Of a stretch of 64,000 nucleotides of DNA, positions 31,610-43,189 are shown piece by piece. Source of the DNA: Parelaphostrongylus tenuis (Eukaryota; Nematoda; Chromadorea; Rhabditida; Metastrongylidae). The position numbers and the translations under genes were made by a program. The DNA is taken from NCBI GenBank assembly GCA_019055375.1, contig JAHQIW010004345.1, positions 1-64,000 of the forward strand. The letters run 5' to 3'. Within the stretch, counting starts at the first letter, position 1. Each line of letters begins with the position of its first letter. The notes below the pieces were generated by a model, which saw nothing but the letters and a program-made list of their open reading frames with translations, had not been told where the DNA came from and searched no databases.

Positions 31610-34480
31610 TGCACAACCAGCAGTAAGATCAGCCGCAGTATCCCGCACACTCGGTGCTCCCGTCTATGGCGTCAGGCGGCGAGATAATCGGTGATAGACC
31701 ACGAAATCACGGGATACGAAGGAAACGAAGGATACTCGGAACGCCACTGTAACCGGATCCGTTAAATATACAACCGACATGCCACGAAAATTGTTTTCTA
31801 CTCTGTACGTTCAATGCAAGAACACTCTCCAGTGACGCCGATCTTCACGCATTTCTTGAAGCAGCGAATCGCACAAAATTTCACGTGATTGTTGTACAAG
31901 AAACGTAAACTAGGAAGAAGGACATACGTCAGCTAAACAACGGCACAGTAGTAATTCGCAGAGAACAGGTGCCATCAGGAAATTTCGCAGGCGTAGGCTT
32001 TGTCGTTCACCCGTCCATCACCCATCTCGTCGATTCGTACAAAATCCTTTCCCCTAGCCTAGCTATTCTTCGACTCCGTCTAAAGCGTAGTACTAAGATT
32101 ACTGTTAGATTACTGTTATCAACTGTTATTCATCAACCAACGCAGCTGATGAACACGAACTCCGAGCTTTTTACCAACAGTTGAAAGAAGTTATCCGTAA
32201 TGAGAAGGCAGCGGAAATCGACCATGTCCTAACCAACAGCAGATGGTGCCTGCTCGACACAACCGTAGTACCATCATTCTGTACTGGGTCCGATCGGCGC
32301 CTTCTACGGACAAAGATAAGATTCAATTCATGTCATCGATCAAGAAGAAGTAGTTAAATCGTCTACGACGAAAACATTTTAGACGAAATCCTATACATCC
32401 ATGATGGCAGATTAAGGATGTCCGACCGAAGACTACGAGGGCTTGTCGAAGGACTAAAAAGGTGCGCAGACTTAGCTTCATTTACTCAACCCAAAAGAGC
32501 CGATCGCATCTCCTCTACCCACGAAGGAGTTGCTAAAGCGAAGGAAGCTAAAGCTTGATCCAAATGCAACACATTTAGCTCGGATATTAAATACCCGCTG
32601 CAGTAGAGCTTTGCGGGAGGATCTGCATCGATACCGACAGAAGCAACTGTTAGAAGCAGCACAAGAAAGATCTAGTCTGAGAAGCGTCGTCGGAATCTAT
32701 GTGATTATAGCATTCCGCAGTCAGCGCGTCAGCGCTGATGGACGAAGGAGGATCAAAACTTCGCTCCATGATATGGAACTGATAACGCAAAAATTCTACA
32801 AAAATCTTTTCCGTTTCACCATCCTGTCTCGGACTCCGTAATCCCCACTGGAGAAAAATCGCCTGAGATTTTCCTTTCTAAAATTTAAGTCGCAATAGAA
32901 AGCATAAAAAAGGCACGGCTCCAGGACCCGATAACATCTCTTCCGGTTTGCTGCGAGCCTGAAGCCATGATTTACACGTACTTCTCGGGGCACATACGAC
33001 ATGTTACCTTCAAGAGGAAAAAATTCCAGACCTGTGGAGGACGCCGCGCATAGTCATCATCCACAAAAAGGGTGACTGGAGGAATCTTCGCAACTATCGT
33101 CCAATCTGCTTCTTAATCATAATTTATAAGCTTTTTATGAAGATCATTCTTCAGCGCATATCAAGTATATTGGATGAGGCACAATCAACCAGGATTTCGA
33201 CAAGGATTCTGCTGCATGGACCAGATCCAAACCGTCTCGAGGGTCATAGAAGTCTGTCGGAAATGCTACGTGCTCCTAATCCTAACTTTCATAGACTATG
33301 AAAAAACATCTGATAGCGTCAAAACGAACGCAGTCCTATCAGCGCTTGCCGATCAAGGAGTGGATCCGTCCTATATAAAATTTTTATCAGACTGCAATAG
33401 GAACTGTACCACAAAAATACAGCTCTTTCATTAACCTCTTACCCTGCCTATTGCAAAAGGGGTTCGACAAGACGATACCATATCGCCAAAGTTGTTCACT
33501 GCCGCTTAGCAGTGATAATGAAGTCGTTCGAGTGGGACGAGAAGGGCGTACGCGCCCATGGAAAATTCCTATCAAACCTTCGTTCTGCGGATGACATTGT
33601 CTTATTCTCAAAAAGAACTACCGAAGCAAAGACGATGCCTAAGGAACTTCAGGAAGCGGGGAAGATGATCGGACTACGCATAAATTGCATGAGGACCCAG
33701 CTCATGAAAAAACCAATGGTGCAGTGATGAACATGTCAAACTGGAAGAATCTTTAATTACGGAGATTTCCTCGTACGTGTACTTCAGTCGTTCACTGAGT
33801 ATGGAGAACAACATGAAGGAGCAACTTGACAGAAGAAAGAAAGCGGAGTGGGCCGCATTCGGGCCTCTCAAGGAAGCCACCGACCAATTAATGGACCCCA
33901 AATTACGCGCTAACCTTTTTGATTCAGCAGTCCTCCGAGCACTCTGTTATGCAGCGGAGACGTGGGCTGATACTTTGACCACGTCAGGATTACTACGAAC
34001 AACTCACAGAGCACTTGAACGATGTCTTCTGAAAATCAGTGGACACTCACAACACCTAGGCGGCTTGCGCAGCCCAGCTCTCAGGAATTTATCTCATCTT
34101 CGTAATCTAGAAGCATTCACATTGACAGCGAAGCACAGATGGGCAGGTCATATGAAAAGAAGATTAGACGCCAGAGAGACGAAACGAATTGTAGAATGGA
34201 CGCCACGAGAATACACCCGTCTCCGAGGACGACCACCTACACGTTGGGCGGACGTATTCACTAGAGGGATTAATCAGCCGTATACATTTCTATATTTGCA
34301 TCAGCTGTATTCGTATTGCCGATATTCTGCAGATCACGGTATGAAACTCGCGGCAGTGGTTATGTTCGAATGAAACCACCGCCACGGACGACAATCGCGA
34401 GAAGACGAGACGAATGGAAGATGTGCTGGGATCCACACAATTCGTGAAGACGGATCGTCCAAGAGGCCAAGTAAGTAAGA
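31610..34480 (+). mobile_element. RTE-type non-LTR retrotransposon, copy 2 (second family)
   Basis: A different RTE lineage from its left neighbour. The endonuclease region starts at about 31800 (LHAFLEAANRTKFHVIVVQET, then FAGVGFVVHPSITHLVDS). The linker has EDLHRYRQKQLLEAAQERSS. The RT has a FRQGFCCMDQIQTVSRVIEV stretch, FIDYEKTSDSV (motif A) and LRSADDIVLFS (motif C, FADD changed to SADD). The C-terminal region is long and open (33777-34373): LFDSAVLRALCYAAETWAD, KHRWAGHM, RGRPPTRWADVF. The 3' end is AAGTAAGTAAG, the short tandem tail expected of RTE elements. Stops and frameshifts inactivate it. Confidence 0.85.
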
Positions 34481-34489
34481 ACTTAGTTT

Positions 34490-36300
34490 ATACATAACCC
34501 TCCTTATAAGATAATAATAAGTAAAAAGAAGACTGCATTTTGCTTTCGGACTAAATAGTCCGTTGTCTGAACTTTACAACGGCCTTTTTGGTCTTAATAC
34601 AAATAAAATTTGATTTTCGAAAAAAAAAATGTTGTTATGGAGGGATAGATTATCCCGAAGAAATATAGTTTTAGCATGGAGAATCTCCACGTGTTCCCCA
34701 AATCCCCACCTTTTGATTCGAAAGGTACATCTGTGGGAAAATGATACTTCTAGCCCTTATTGTGCATTTATATCACCTATTTTATAAGAAATTGATTCGA
34801 AATCATATTTGACAATGTGAAACCCGTAAAACAACATATATGAAGGGACTTCAGTATGCAGCCGGAGTAAGCAGCGATAGAGTTCGCATTGATCAAATCT
34901 GGAGCACTTCCTCGACAGTACACCTACACTGTACCTGCTACTTTTCAGTAGACTGTTAGTAGTCATTTGATGGCTAAAAAAAAGAGATTCTAGTAAAAGG
35001 CTTGATTTATGAAAAGGCTTTTTCAGTGCGTAATAGATACGAGGGAAAATTACGCCTTGCCTTTGGGATAATTAGCTCATTGTCTGAACCACAACGAGGG
35101 TTCTGTTGGAAGTTATATAGTGAAATTTGGATGGTCGGAACACTTCATTGTCACAATGGAACGTCATAAAAGGAAATCTGTGTCTGATTAGAAAGCAACA
35201 AATTTTGTCAGAGTGATACCGTTCCTTAACGACGCGGATGACGACACCTTCTCTGATCACTAACCGGTTGCCTCTTTAACAGCGCCCCCTCGAAGTGATT
35301 GGAAAGAAAAAATCCCTGCGCAGTATCGGCTGCAATTTTCGAGGCTTTGAATCGCTCGGAGAGTGAAAAGATCAAAATGACTTGCAATCTGGCCCAGTCA
35401 ACCACATCCGAAGGCAGTCCGGCGAATAATATGAATTCCGAGTGATCGAATAGTGAGCAGTGTGGAATACGTTATCAAAGACAGTGAACAATGTGAACAA
35501 TCTTTCTTACATTTTCCTGATACTAAGACCTTTTGTTGGAACTAGTCGTTTAGACGCAATTCGCTTTTCGCTCAGAGATGTTTTGCAGCGCAAAAGTACC
35601 GACTCCTCCTCACATCCGTGAATTATGAAAATTTCGTAGAAATAAACAAGGCTTATGTGTGAGAAAAGAATAACATCATAGTGTTAGGCGAAAGCCGAAA
35701 CAAATCGTACGCTGGTAGGATTGCTCCCACTGGTGAAAACGATACCCAGCGGAAGCAGTTGGGCAACAAGGAGGTCTTTGTTCTACTGTTGCATGTCCAT
35801 AACCCTCTGGATATGGTCACATTGCGTTGTCAGAAGAGATGGAAATCTTAGCGAGAGCATGAAGTCATCTTGAGAGCAATCAACTAATACATGATGGGCC
35901 TAAACGGTGCGAATGTCCAATGCAAAAACTACCAATATAAAATGTGCTAGTAGTACAGTATATACGCGGGTACTAAAAAGAGAGTTACTGATGAAATAGC
36001 ATCGATGCGGTGTGCAGTATCATTTCACAGCTGAGCGATTTCTCATTTTCAATCATGACTTTCGGGTATTCCATGAAGTGTGATAGTCTCGAAACTGGAA
36101 GATTTTGTAATGTCTGATTTCAGAAGAGCGAACCGATAAAGTGATTGACTGATTGATCAATTATTATTCATTTGCGACAAAGGGCAGGAAAGAGAGGTTA
36201 ACAGCATGAAATATATGAGATAAATATGATTGGAATATGAATGAATATGCATAAGAGAACATAGAGATGTTCAATAACAGCTTGAAGCACAACGTTTTTG
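34490..36300. other. Unassigned DNA
   Basis: No supported gene. A loosely repeated block occurs at about 34540-34640 and 35055-35150 (TTGTCTGAAC near CAACG). Nothing else is recognised. Confidence 0.35.
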
Positions 36301-36473
36301 TGACTGTGGTTTATTTTTGAAATCCGAAAATTCAGAAGGAAGCATCGTGATTGTTCTTACCACAAGTAGCTTCGTCGATGTCTCTTCTATCATATTTTAC
36401 CATTTACCGACGATGAAATTCCCTTTAGTTACGTTAAATATCCAACTTTCATTAGAAAACTACCACATGGTCC

Positions 36474-36698
36474 TTGCCGCTGTTGCGCTCGCCGCGCGAC
36501 AATTTCAACGTCAACGTCGTTGTCAAGCGGGTCAATAACACAACGGAGAGAAAGAAATGCTCCTACTCGAGAACGCCGTTATGTTTTCTACACCCTATTC
36601 CTGTAGACAAGGTGTTGAATGGTTGGATAGGTTTCGCTGTTAACAAATACTACATTAAACTACAGGGAAACGCTGATGTAGTTCACTTATGCAGGTAA
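36474..36698 (+). CDS. Possible exon, unrecognised
   Basis: An open frame reads SPRDNFNVNVVVKRVNN, LCFLHPIPVDKVLNGWIGF and NKYYIKLQGNADVVHL, and ends close to a GTAAAC donor-like site just before a tRNA-like repeat. Composition is protein-like. There is no acceptor I trust and no family match by eye. Confidence 0.22.
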   Translation: MPLLRSPRDNFNVNVVVKRVNNTTERKKCSYSRTPLCFLHPIPVDKVLNGWIGFAVNKYYIKLQGNADVVHLCR

Positions 36699-36714
36699 AC
36701 TTACTTAATTTTGC

Positions 36715-37120
36715 ACAATGTTGTTGAGTGATGTGCGAAACTTTTGCGTCAGTGACTCGAACCCGAATTTCAGCCTGTCCGGGCCGCGCGCTCAGTCCGC
36801 TGAAATATCGACGCTTGTTTTGCCATCACTCTTTCTATGGCTACAACGCATCAATCCGTCAGCAACCAACCGTCAACGGCGAGGTCTCGTAGTCGATATC
36901 ATTGCACTGAGACAAGTTTAATATATGTCGAATAATTTCTTTTATTTTAACCACCTCATAGCGGTGGTATAATGTTACAAATATACCCAATGACGTTGAG
37001 TGGTGTGTAAAACTTTTGTGTCAGGCGGAACTCGAGCCCGCATTCCACCCTATCCAGGGCGCGTACTCTAAGCCGTTGCACTACCAAGCATGTTTTGACA
37101 CCACTCTTTTTACGCTACTG
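36715..37120 (-). repeat. Two tRNA-like repeats in the same orientation
   Basis: 36715-36850 and 36935-37120 both read on the minus strand: GGTAGTGCAACGGCTTAG (box A), GCGGGCTCGAGTTCCGCC (box B), then TTTTACACACCACTCAACGT and a tail with ACCACCGCT. Between them lies the inverted form of the GGTTGGTTGCTG centre seen in paired copies elsewhere. This is the best view of the tRNA-like head in this window. Confidence 0.6.
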
Positions 37121-37129
37121 AAATGATTG

Positions 37130-38200
37130 ACAAATCCGCCTATGTGATGAAGGCTGTGTTTGCAGTGTCTACTTCATTCATTACGTGAAAAATTCCAAAC
37201 TATGTAGCCTAAGAGAGACATAGCCTTTGCAATGTACGCTAGCGTTTTTACTGAGATTCTTATTAGCATTCTTTTCAAAATGATAAAGACTGAAAGAGAA
37301 GTTTGACATTATTCATTTGCCTTCACGAGATATGCATATGAATTGTTCACAAATATCAAAATTACATTGATCTACTTCTCGGCATCTAATCCACAAAGGA
37401 ATTCGGTGTCGATTTGCTCACGACCGCAGCATTGAACTATCTTGAAAAAATTTCCCTAACTGATACTGACGGCAAAAGAAGGCGGACTGATGAAGCGAGC
37501 ACAATTTGATGTAACACAAAGTGCATTGAGCTGTTGACTTCATAGCGCATGAATATACCATGCATTCTGGCAAATGTCTGAAAAAAACCATCAGACGACC
37601 AACTGGAGTACCAATTCTAAATTAACAAAAACGCGATCATCACTGGATATTCTCGCTTGATAACTATAATTGAACAGGTCGATGCCCTTGATCAGAAAAC
37701 GTGCACATGCATAGTGAAATACATTCGCCATAGATTCTTTTTAGGGCGGATCTCAACTGTAGGTGCCTATTTCTTCGCAAAAGTGCATTTATTCAACCGT
37801 TCTAATGCTAACGATAGCCTCATCTAGTCAATCACATGGAGAATTGAGATACTGCGTGAATGACATCTACTTTGATCTTACAAGTGTAAGATTGGACCGA
37901 AAATATTGTAGATTTACTCACTCGCCAGAGACGTACCAGTTGTAGCCACGTAGCTTTGCAGGATCTTTTCTAGAGCCTGAGATTAAGGTTACTATGATTC
38001 CACTGTGAGTGATCTAAATCAATACTATTCTGGTAAACAAAAGCAATAAACAATGACCTGAAGTAAAATGAGCTCAAAAACTACGAGAATTTGATCATCA
38101 CCTTTTCCCAAAGAACAATCAAGCACTAGAAATTCTGTTACGAAAGGCATGAAAAGAGACTGACTGCGTATTTCACTTATACAATGGTCTCGGTGGAACA
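37130..38200. other. Unassigned DNA
   Basis: No gene, RNA or repeat could be supported. Short open frames here lack splice signals. Confidence 0.35.
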
Positions 38201-38215
38201 GCGTTAACCGTTTGA

Positions 38216-38445
38216 CTTTCGAGGCCCCAACCTGGAGATGTCCAACCGGCAAGGGCTCTCATTCCTGGTGTATAAACGGCTCCACCTCCTCTCTGCCACC
38301 CGGCGAGCCAGTCATGTTCCTTCCGATGGACGGGTGCCGACTGGTACAGAGAGGTGAAGCCATCCTATGCTGGGGTGAGAGCCCTTGCCAGTGGCCAAGT
38401 CTAAGATGGGTCCTCAGTAGCCAATCGGTTAATCGAGTCAGTGGT
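38216..38445. repeat. GC-rich imperfect palindrome
   Basis: GGCAAGGGCTCTCA (38248 region) pairs with TGAGAGCCCTTGCC (38375-38390), and nested segments such as CACCTCCTCTCTG pair with CAGAGAGGTG. Base composition is clearly richer in G+C than the surroundings, which suggests an inserted element. Open frames on both strands are a by-product of composition and symmetry. Not recognised. Confidence 0.55.
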
Positions 38446-39059
38446 AATATGCCCTCATATATTACTCGTGGTGATAGATAAGTGTGAGTTTGACAATCTT
38501 GTTGGCATAAAAGGAATGATAAGCCTGATGAAGGGAGTAGAAGCAGAGACCACGTGTGATAAGACACCTATGGCGACTGTTACTTTCGCTATCTAAATAA
38601 TATACTACGAGGCAACACGACTCAAAGAAGACACGCTTCCACGCGGTTGTTCATGTTTTCATGCTGCATACTTTCACAGCGATAATCAGAAATTTTTCCA
38701 TCCAAGCAAGTCTAACTCAGAAACATATAATTCACTACTTTCTTTTATGTTAAAAGCATTGCAAGAGAATTGGAAACGTCAAAGAGAACTGGAGCAGACA
38801 GTCTCCAAAAGGTAATACTGCAAGACTGCTGTTTCTTCAAGCATGCAAAATCCATCTTCTGTGATAGCGATGACTAACGTTTCGTGACTTCCTCTTCTAC
38901 AGCCTAGACGTACTTCTAATTTGACACAGACGTAAATTCCAGACTGGGTAAAATTTCTTGATCACTGTGCGTGACGATACACAGACGCTTTATCCGCTCA
39001 GAAGAGCTGGACGGGAGATCGTTCGATAAGTAGACATTTAGATAGTTTTAAAATCAGAT

Positions 39060-40090
39060 ATCACCTCTATCACCCGTCGTTTCGTTGACCGTCGAGTGAC
39101 TCGAGCGGGTACCAGCAACACTTCCATTTTTCCCTATCGCATGCAATAGCCCAGTGGGCCATTCTCGCGCTAATGATTCGCTGAGCATCATATCTTTCTT
39201 CCATCGCTTTCGTGAAGAAATCGGACCAACGGGTCAGTGGTCTTCCTGTAGAGCGCTTGACGTCCGAGGAATCCAGTCGCTAACGGCTCTCGTCCATGGG
39301 TTGTCGTTGAAGCGCATAACGTGTCAGGCCCACCTTATTTTCGATATCCTGGCGCGTAGATCTTTGAAAGTCTTTGATCTCCAATTTTTGACGCAGGTCG
39401 GAACTTCGGATCCTTTCTCTCATTTGCGAGACACTGTATATTCCTATCCGATTCGACGCGCGCACAAGTGATCTTTCATCCTGCTTATGTAGCGGCTTGG
39501 TTTCTGCTGCATACGTTGAGGCAGGGATAGTCGTCGAGTCGAAAAGGTGGGCAAGGAGTCGGATGTTACTTGTTCTCTTTACTACATCCTCAGTGCTCTC
39601 AAACGTTCCACAAGCCGCTCATCTCCCTTTGCTCAACTCTGAAGCTAGGTCGTTTCAGCATGTTGATTTTACGACCAAGGTGGACGTAACTGGAGCATTC
39701 GGAGATTGCCGTTCCGTTGAGAGTGAATGGGGCGTTAAAAACTCATCCGTTCCTCATGAACATCGTTCTCATGAAAATTAGTTGAAGGCCAATTTACACA
39801 GGCATTGTCGAAATCGGTCAACATTCGTTTCCTTTAGCTGATACTTAGTGTTATGAGGACGATATCATCAGCGAAGCGAAGATGGTTTGATTGTCAGCCG
39901 TCAATTTTCACTTTAAAGTGGTCCCATTCTAATGTTCACTGACGTTTTGGAGGGTGGCAGTGAATAATCTTGGCAAAATTGTATCGCTTTGTCGAACTAC
40001 TCTTTTTACGCGATGGTGTCATTGTTTCGTAGTAGGGATATTTTGGTCGTGAAATGTTGATATAGCTCAGAAAGAATCTTTATGTGTCGG
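39060..40090 (-). pseudogene. RTE fragment (family of copy 1), 3' half
   Basis: On the minus strand, in several frames: ILSELYQHFTTKIS, RFADDIVLITLSIS-like (about 39870), FTLNGTAISECSSYVHLGR, then near the end DWIPR, GRPLTRWSDFFTKAME and the tail before the family's 3' end. The endonuclease and the first part of the RT are missing, and there are many frameshifts. 5' truncation is typical of target-primed insertion. Confidence 0.75.
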
Positions 40091-40119
40091 TTGGGGACGC
40101 CCTGGTTACCCAGCGCCTC

Positions 40120-40660
40120 TATAAACGCTTCTGTTCTGCAAATAGATATGTACTAATATTAAAAGATATGGAAATCCTGCAACCTAAAATGGAAACCAAA
40201 CCCGCGTTTCACTTTTTTCGGGTGCTAGTGTTGACCAACTGCACTACCAAGGTCCCTGATCTGCAATCGTTCCTTCCGCGATACCAGGTATCAATCTGGC
40301 CTAATTAGCACATATCGGCATATGTTGGATCCATGTTTGCAACATCAAAGCATTGCTAAAAGCGGTTGAATAAAAAAGATTTTGTTTATTACACATATCC
40401 AACGTAACTGGACCCAATGTCGAAATGTGCCTACCAGGTCAAAGCGTTCACGATTGGTTGTTAACAGATTGATACTTTAAACAGCAAAAAGTGGTATGAG
40501 AGGAAGGACCTCGGTAGCGCAACTGATTAGCATGAGCCCTAGAAAGGATAAAATTCGGGTCTGATGTCGTTTAATAACCTAAGTTTTGCATATCACTCAA
40601 CGTCATTGAATATTAGTTCTGATATTCATATCAAGATCTAATGGAAGTCGAACTTTCGGT
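40120..40660. repeat. tRNA-like repeat cluster, inverted arms
   Basis: A degenerate minus-strand copy (about 40140-40290), a tail in plus orientation (CATTGCTAAAAGCGGTTGAA at 40350), the conserved centre (GATTGGTTGTTAACAGATTG), and a plus-strand copy (40490-40660: ACCTCGGTAGCGCAACTGAT, TTTTGCATATCACTCAACGT). Layout matches the inverted pair at 12725-13045. Confidence 0.5.
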
Positions 40661-41512
40661 TCAAACAGCTATAGGGCTCCGATATTGGCGAATAAAATAC
40701 CTGTAACAAATTCAAACTATGGTAGTGCTCACTTTATTAAACACTCCTTGTTTGATAAGAAACCTCAGACCGAAATCAGTTAGACGGGAGATCAACTTCT
40801 CGGTATTGCCCTCAAATGCGTGCAAGATCGCAGCTTCAAGTAGAGTGAACGTTGTCTCAAAAGAATGCAGAAGATGTTGCTGTGGGAAGCCAACCACTGG
40901 AAAGATACGTATTTGTTCAACATTAATAATTCACAGAATTTAAGATACTCATTTCAATGACTTCGTGTCCCACAGTGATGAGTGAAAGCGTTCTTGAACG
41001 TCAAAATAAAATGTATGAGCCAGGTTTATCACATAGCGTCTCCTAAATCGTGGGACAAGTTCATTTTCAATGGGAAAAATACGAGTTAACCTATGCCACA
41101 GAATAGCCCAGTAATCTTTGATTAGTGTTTCGCAAAGAACACAACAACATGACTCTCTTAATGTCAATAGTTATTTAATGTGATGCCACTGAATAGAATT
41201 CATTGGTGTCTCTTTCTTGGCGACCAAACGAAATCACATCCAGTGGTTGTAGTGAGAAGGCTGGCATCGTGAGTGACCGTGGTCTCTAAAACTTTACAAA
41301 GAAAACCTCACGCGCAAATTTGAAAGATTATCACTTACAGACTCTTCGCATCACGATTGATGAAAATACGCAACAACGTCAAACCAGTGCTTGTGAGTCA
41401 AAGTTTTCCGACGCATGTGATTCCCAAGTAATTATTTTTCAAACGGTATTCAGAAAAAGGCAATTTCATGGAATATTTTGAGCCTCTCATGAAGTCTGAT
41501 ATGGAACCTTCA

Positions 41513-41560
41513 GTGCTATACGTATGTTTCGGCTTTCTTGCAAAAAATCATCAGTAGCAC
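41513..41560 (-). ncRNA. Hammerhead ribozyme-like motif
   Basis: On the minus strand: stem I GUGCUA/UAGCAC (6 of 6), core CUGAUGA, a long stem II that has decayed (UUUUUU opposite AAAGCC, suggesting an original GGCUUU), GAA, ACAUACGU, and A at the cleavage position. Core bases are intact but stem II is weak. It sits in a non-coding repeat that begins near 41485 (GAGCCTCTCATGAAGTCTGA) and is related to the 19.4-kb element. Confidence 0.55.
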
Positions 41561-42239
41561 GTAAACTTCGGTCGACCGAGCCCCTACATATAAGGAAATC
41601 GGAGTCGGCGCTAAATATGTACCTGCACGTCAGTGGATAAGAGCACCGGACATGCAGTGATTCATAGTTGATTACTCATGGGAGGTAAAAGCCGACTATG
41701 AAGTCTGCTCAAAACAAGGTATTTGAATAAATTGATACTTAACACTTTACTATCACCTCATATTGTTTTGCGCGAGGATCCGAAACAGTCGACTAGAATG
41801 GTTTTGCTACGTGTGTTTTACTAGCCATGAGCAATAGACTGTTACTTTGCATGCATGTTCGGCGCCGACTCCCATATATGCACTGCTTTTGAATCGAAAA
41901 GCAAGCGCTACTTAAGAGGCCTGCTAGAAAACCGAAACGTACGCCTACCACTACAGATGCTCTGTCAGATCTCATGAGAAGCTTAAGATTTGCTATCAGA
42001 CTGTATTGTTTTGGCGACGTCTGATGCATTTCCGTTAGCCAAGCGCCATCTCGACCACTTGTAGAAAAGGTATTTTTTGGTCTTTTCCAATGTTCAGATG
42101 GTCGTTCGATAGCACAAATCAGAAGAAACTGAACGGTATATCTCTCTTCAAAAACCTTCTCAATGGCTGAAAGAGTAAGTGTAAAATTTAGTTTCTCAAT
42201 GAAAGATTTCTCACTGACCAAAGTTTTTCCTGTGGAGTT

Positions 42240-42850
42240 TTACTAATCAGTCGATAGATCAAATTTTGGAGTTCCAATTTTATTTGGTTTTCATAATGGA
42301 CCTCGTATTACGATAAAACAGCCTAAAGAAGATTGGGTTTTGCAAAAAATGGACCATCTCAACTATACTCTCTTGACTTCGATCCATTGTGAAAAACTTT
42401 TTATTGATCATTTCTAATGGTTATAATTAATCGATAAGCCAAATCGAAAGAATTTGAATGGTATGTTACATTTTCAAAAAGGCATTGTTATTGCGCTGAA
42501 AGAGCAAGAATAAAATTACGTGAAAGAGCAAGAATAAGATTTCGTTTCTCATTAAAAGATCTCTCGCTGACCACAGCTTCTCTCTTATAGTTTTGAGAAC
42601 AAAGCGTAGATCAAGTTCCAAGATTTCCAATAATGTTTTTGGTTTCTTGAATGGACTTCTTAGTGCTTAATAAGAACGAAAAGAGAATTGAGTTTCGCAT
42701 AGATGCTTTTTTTCCAGTTCTGCAAATCCCAATCTTCTTTTGGCTCTTACAGTGGATACGAGGTCAGTATTCAAAACCAAATAAGTTGTTGGAATTTTCA
42801 AAATCTAACCTATCGATTAATTGATAAAACTCCCAAGTAAGGGCTTTGGT
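42240..42850. repeat. Old interspersed repeats (AGCTATCGAATGA type)
   Basis: Several tandem or overlapping diverged units with TCGATAGATCAAAT, TTGGGTTTTGCA and GAAGAAGATT-type phrases. The reading frame at 41793-42221 (-) overlaps such units and is not a gene. The PLE at 42865 inserted at the end of this block. Confidence 0.4.
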
Positions 42851-42937
42851 CAAAAATAAAACCTCGGCATGCTTCAATATAATTACTGTTTTTCTTCTTT
42901 AGGCAAAACACGAGGTGCTATAATAAAATTTATTCAC

Positions 42938-42972
42938 AGCTGACGTTTCGGCAGTTCGCCTTCTTCAGAGCC
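42938..42972 (-). ncRNA. Compact hammerhead motif, left arm of PLE derivative
   Basis: Identical in sequence to 44218-44252 on the opposite strand: GGCU/AGCU stem I, CUGAAGA plus A, GGC/GCC stem II with five-base loop, GAA, ACGU, cleavage base C. Confidence 0.6.
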
Positions 42973-43189
42973 TGGAAAGGTCAAATTGTCCGCAATCCAA
43001 TAAGCCAAATACCTCCAACACTCTTTTAGAAAAAATTACCAGACCTAGATTTCAATCGCATCAAGCACAAAATCGTCTCTCAACATACTCACCGCTTTTT
43101 ATATGTGTTCCACTGAATGATTCAAGTGGAGACAACCGCAAGGAGATCACATAGGCTCGTAATGCACCTTACCCATCAAAATAACAGTC

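Noticed and set aside
38212..38567. Overlapping open frames on both strands
   Set aside because: They follow from the GC-rich composition and palindromic symmetry of this segment.
41793..42221. 142-codon minus-strand open frame
   Set aside because: It overlaps units of the old AGCTATCGAATGA-type repeat, has no splice signals and no recognisable motif. It is best explained as chance openness.
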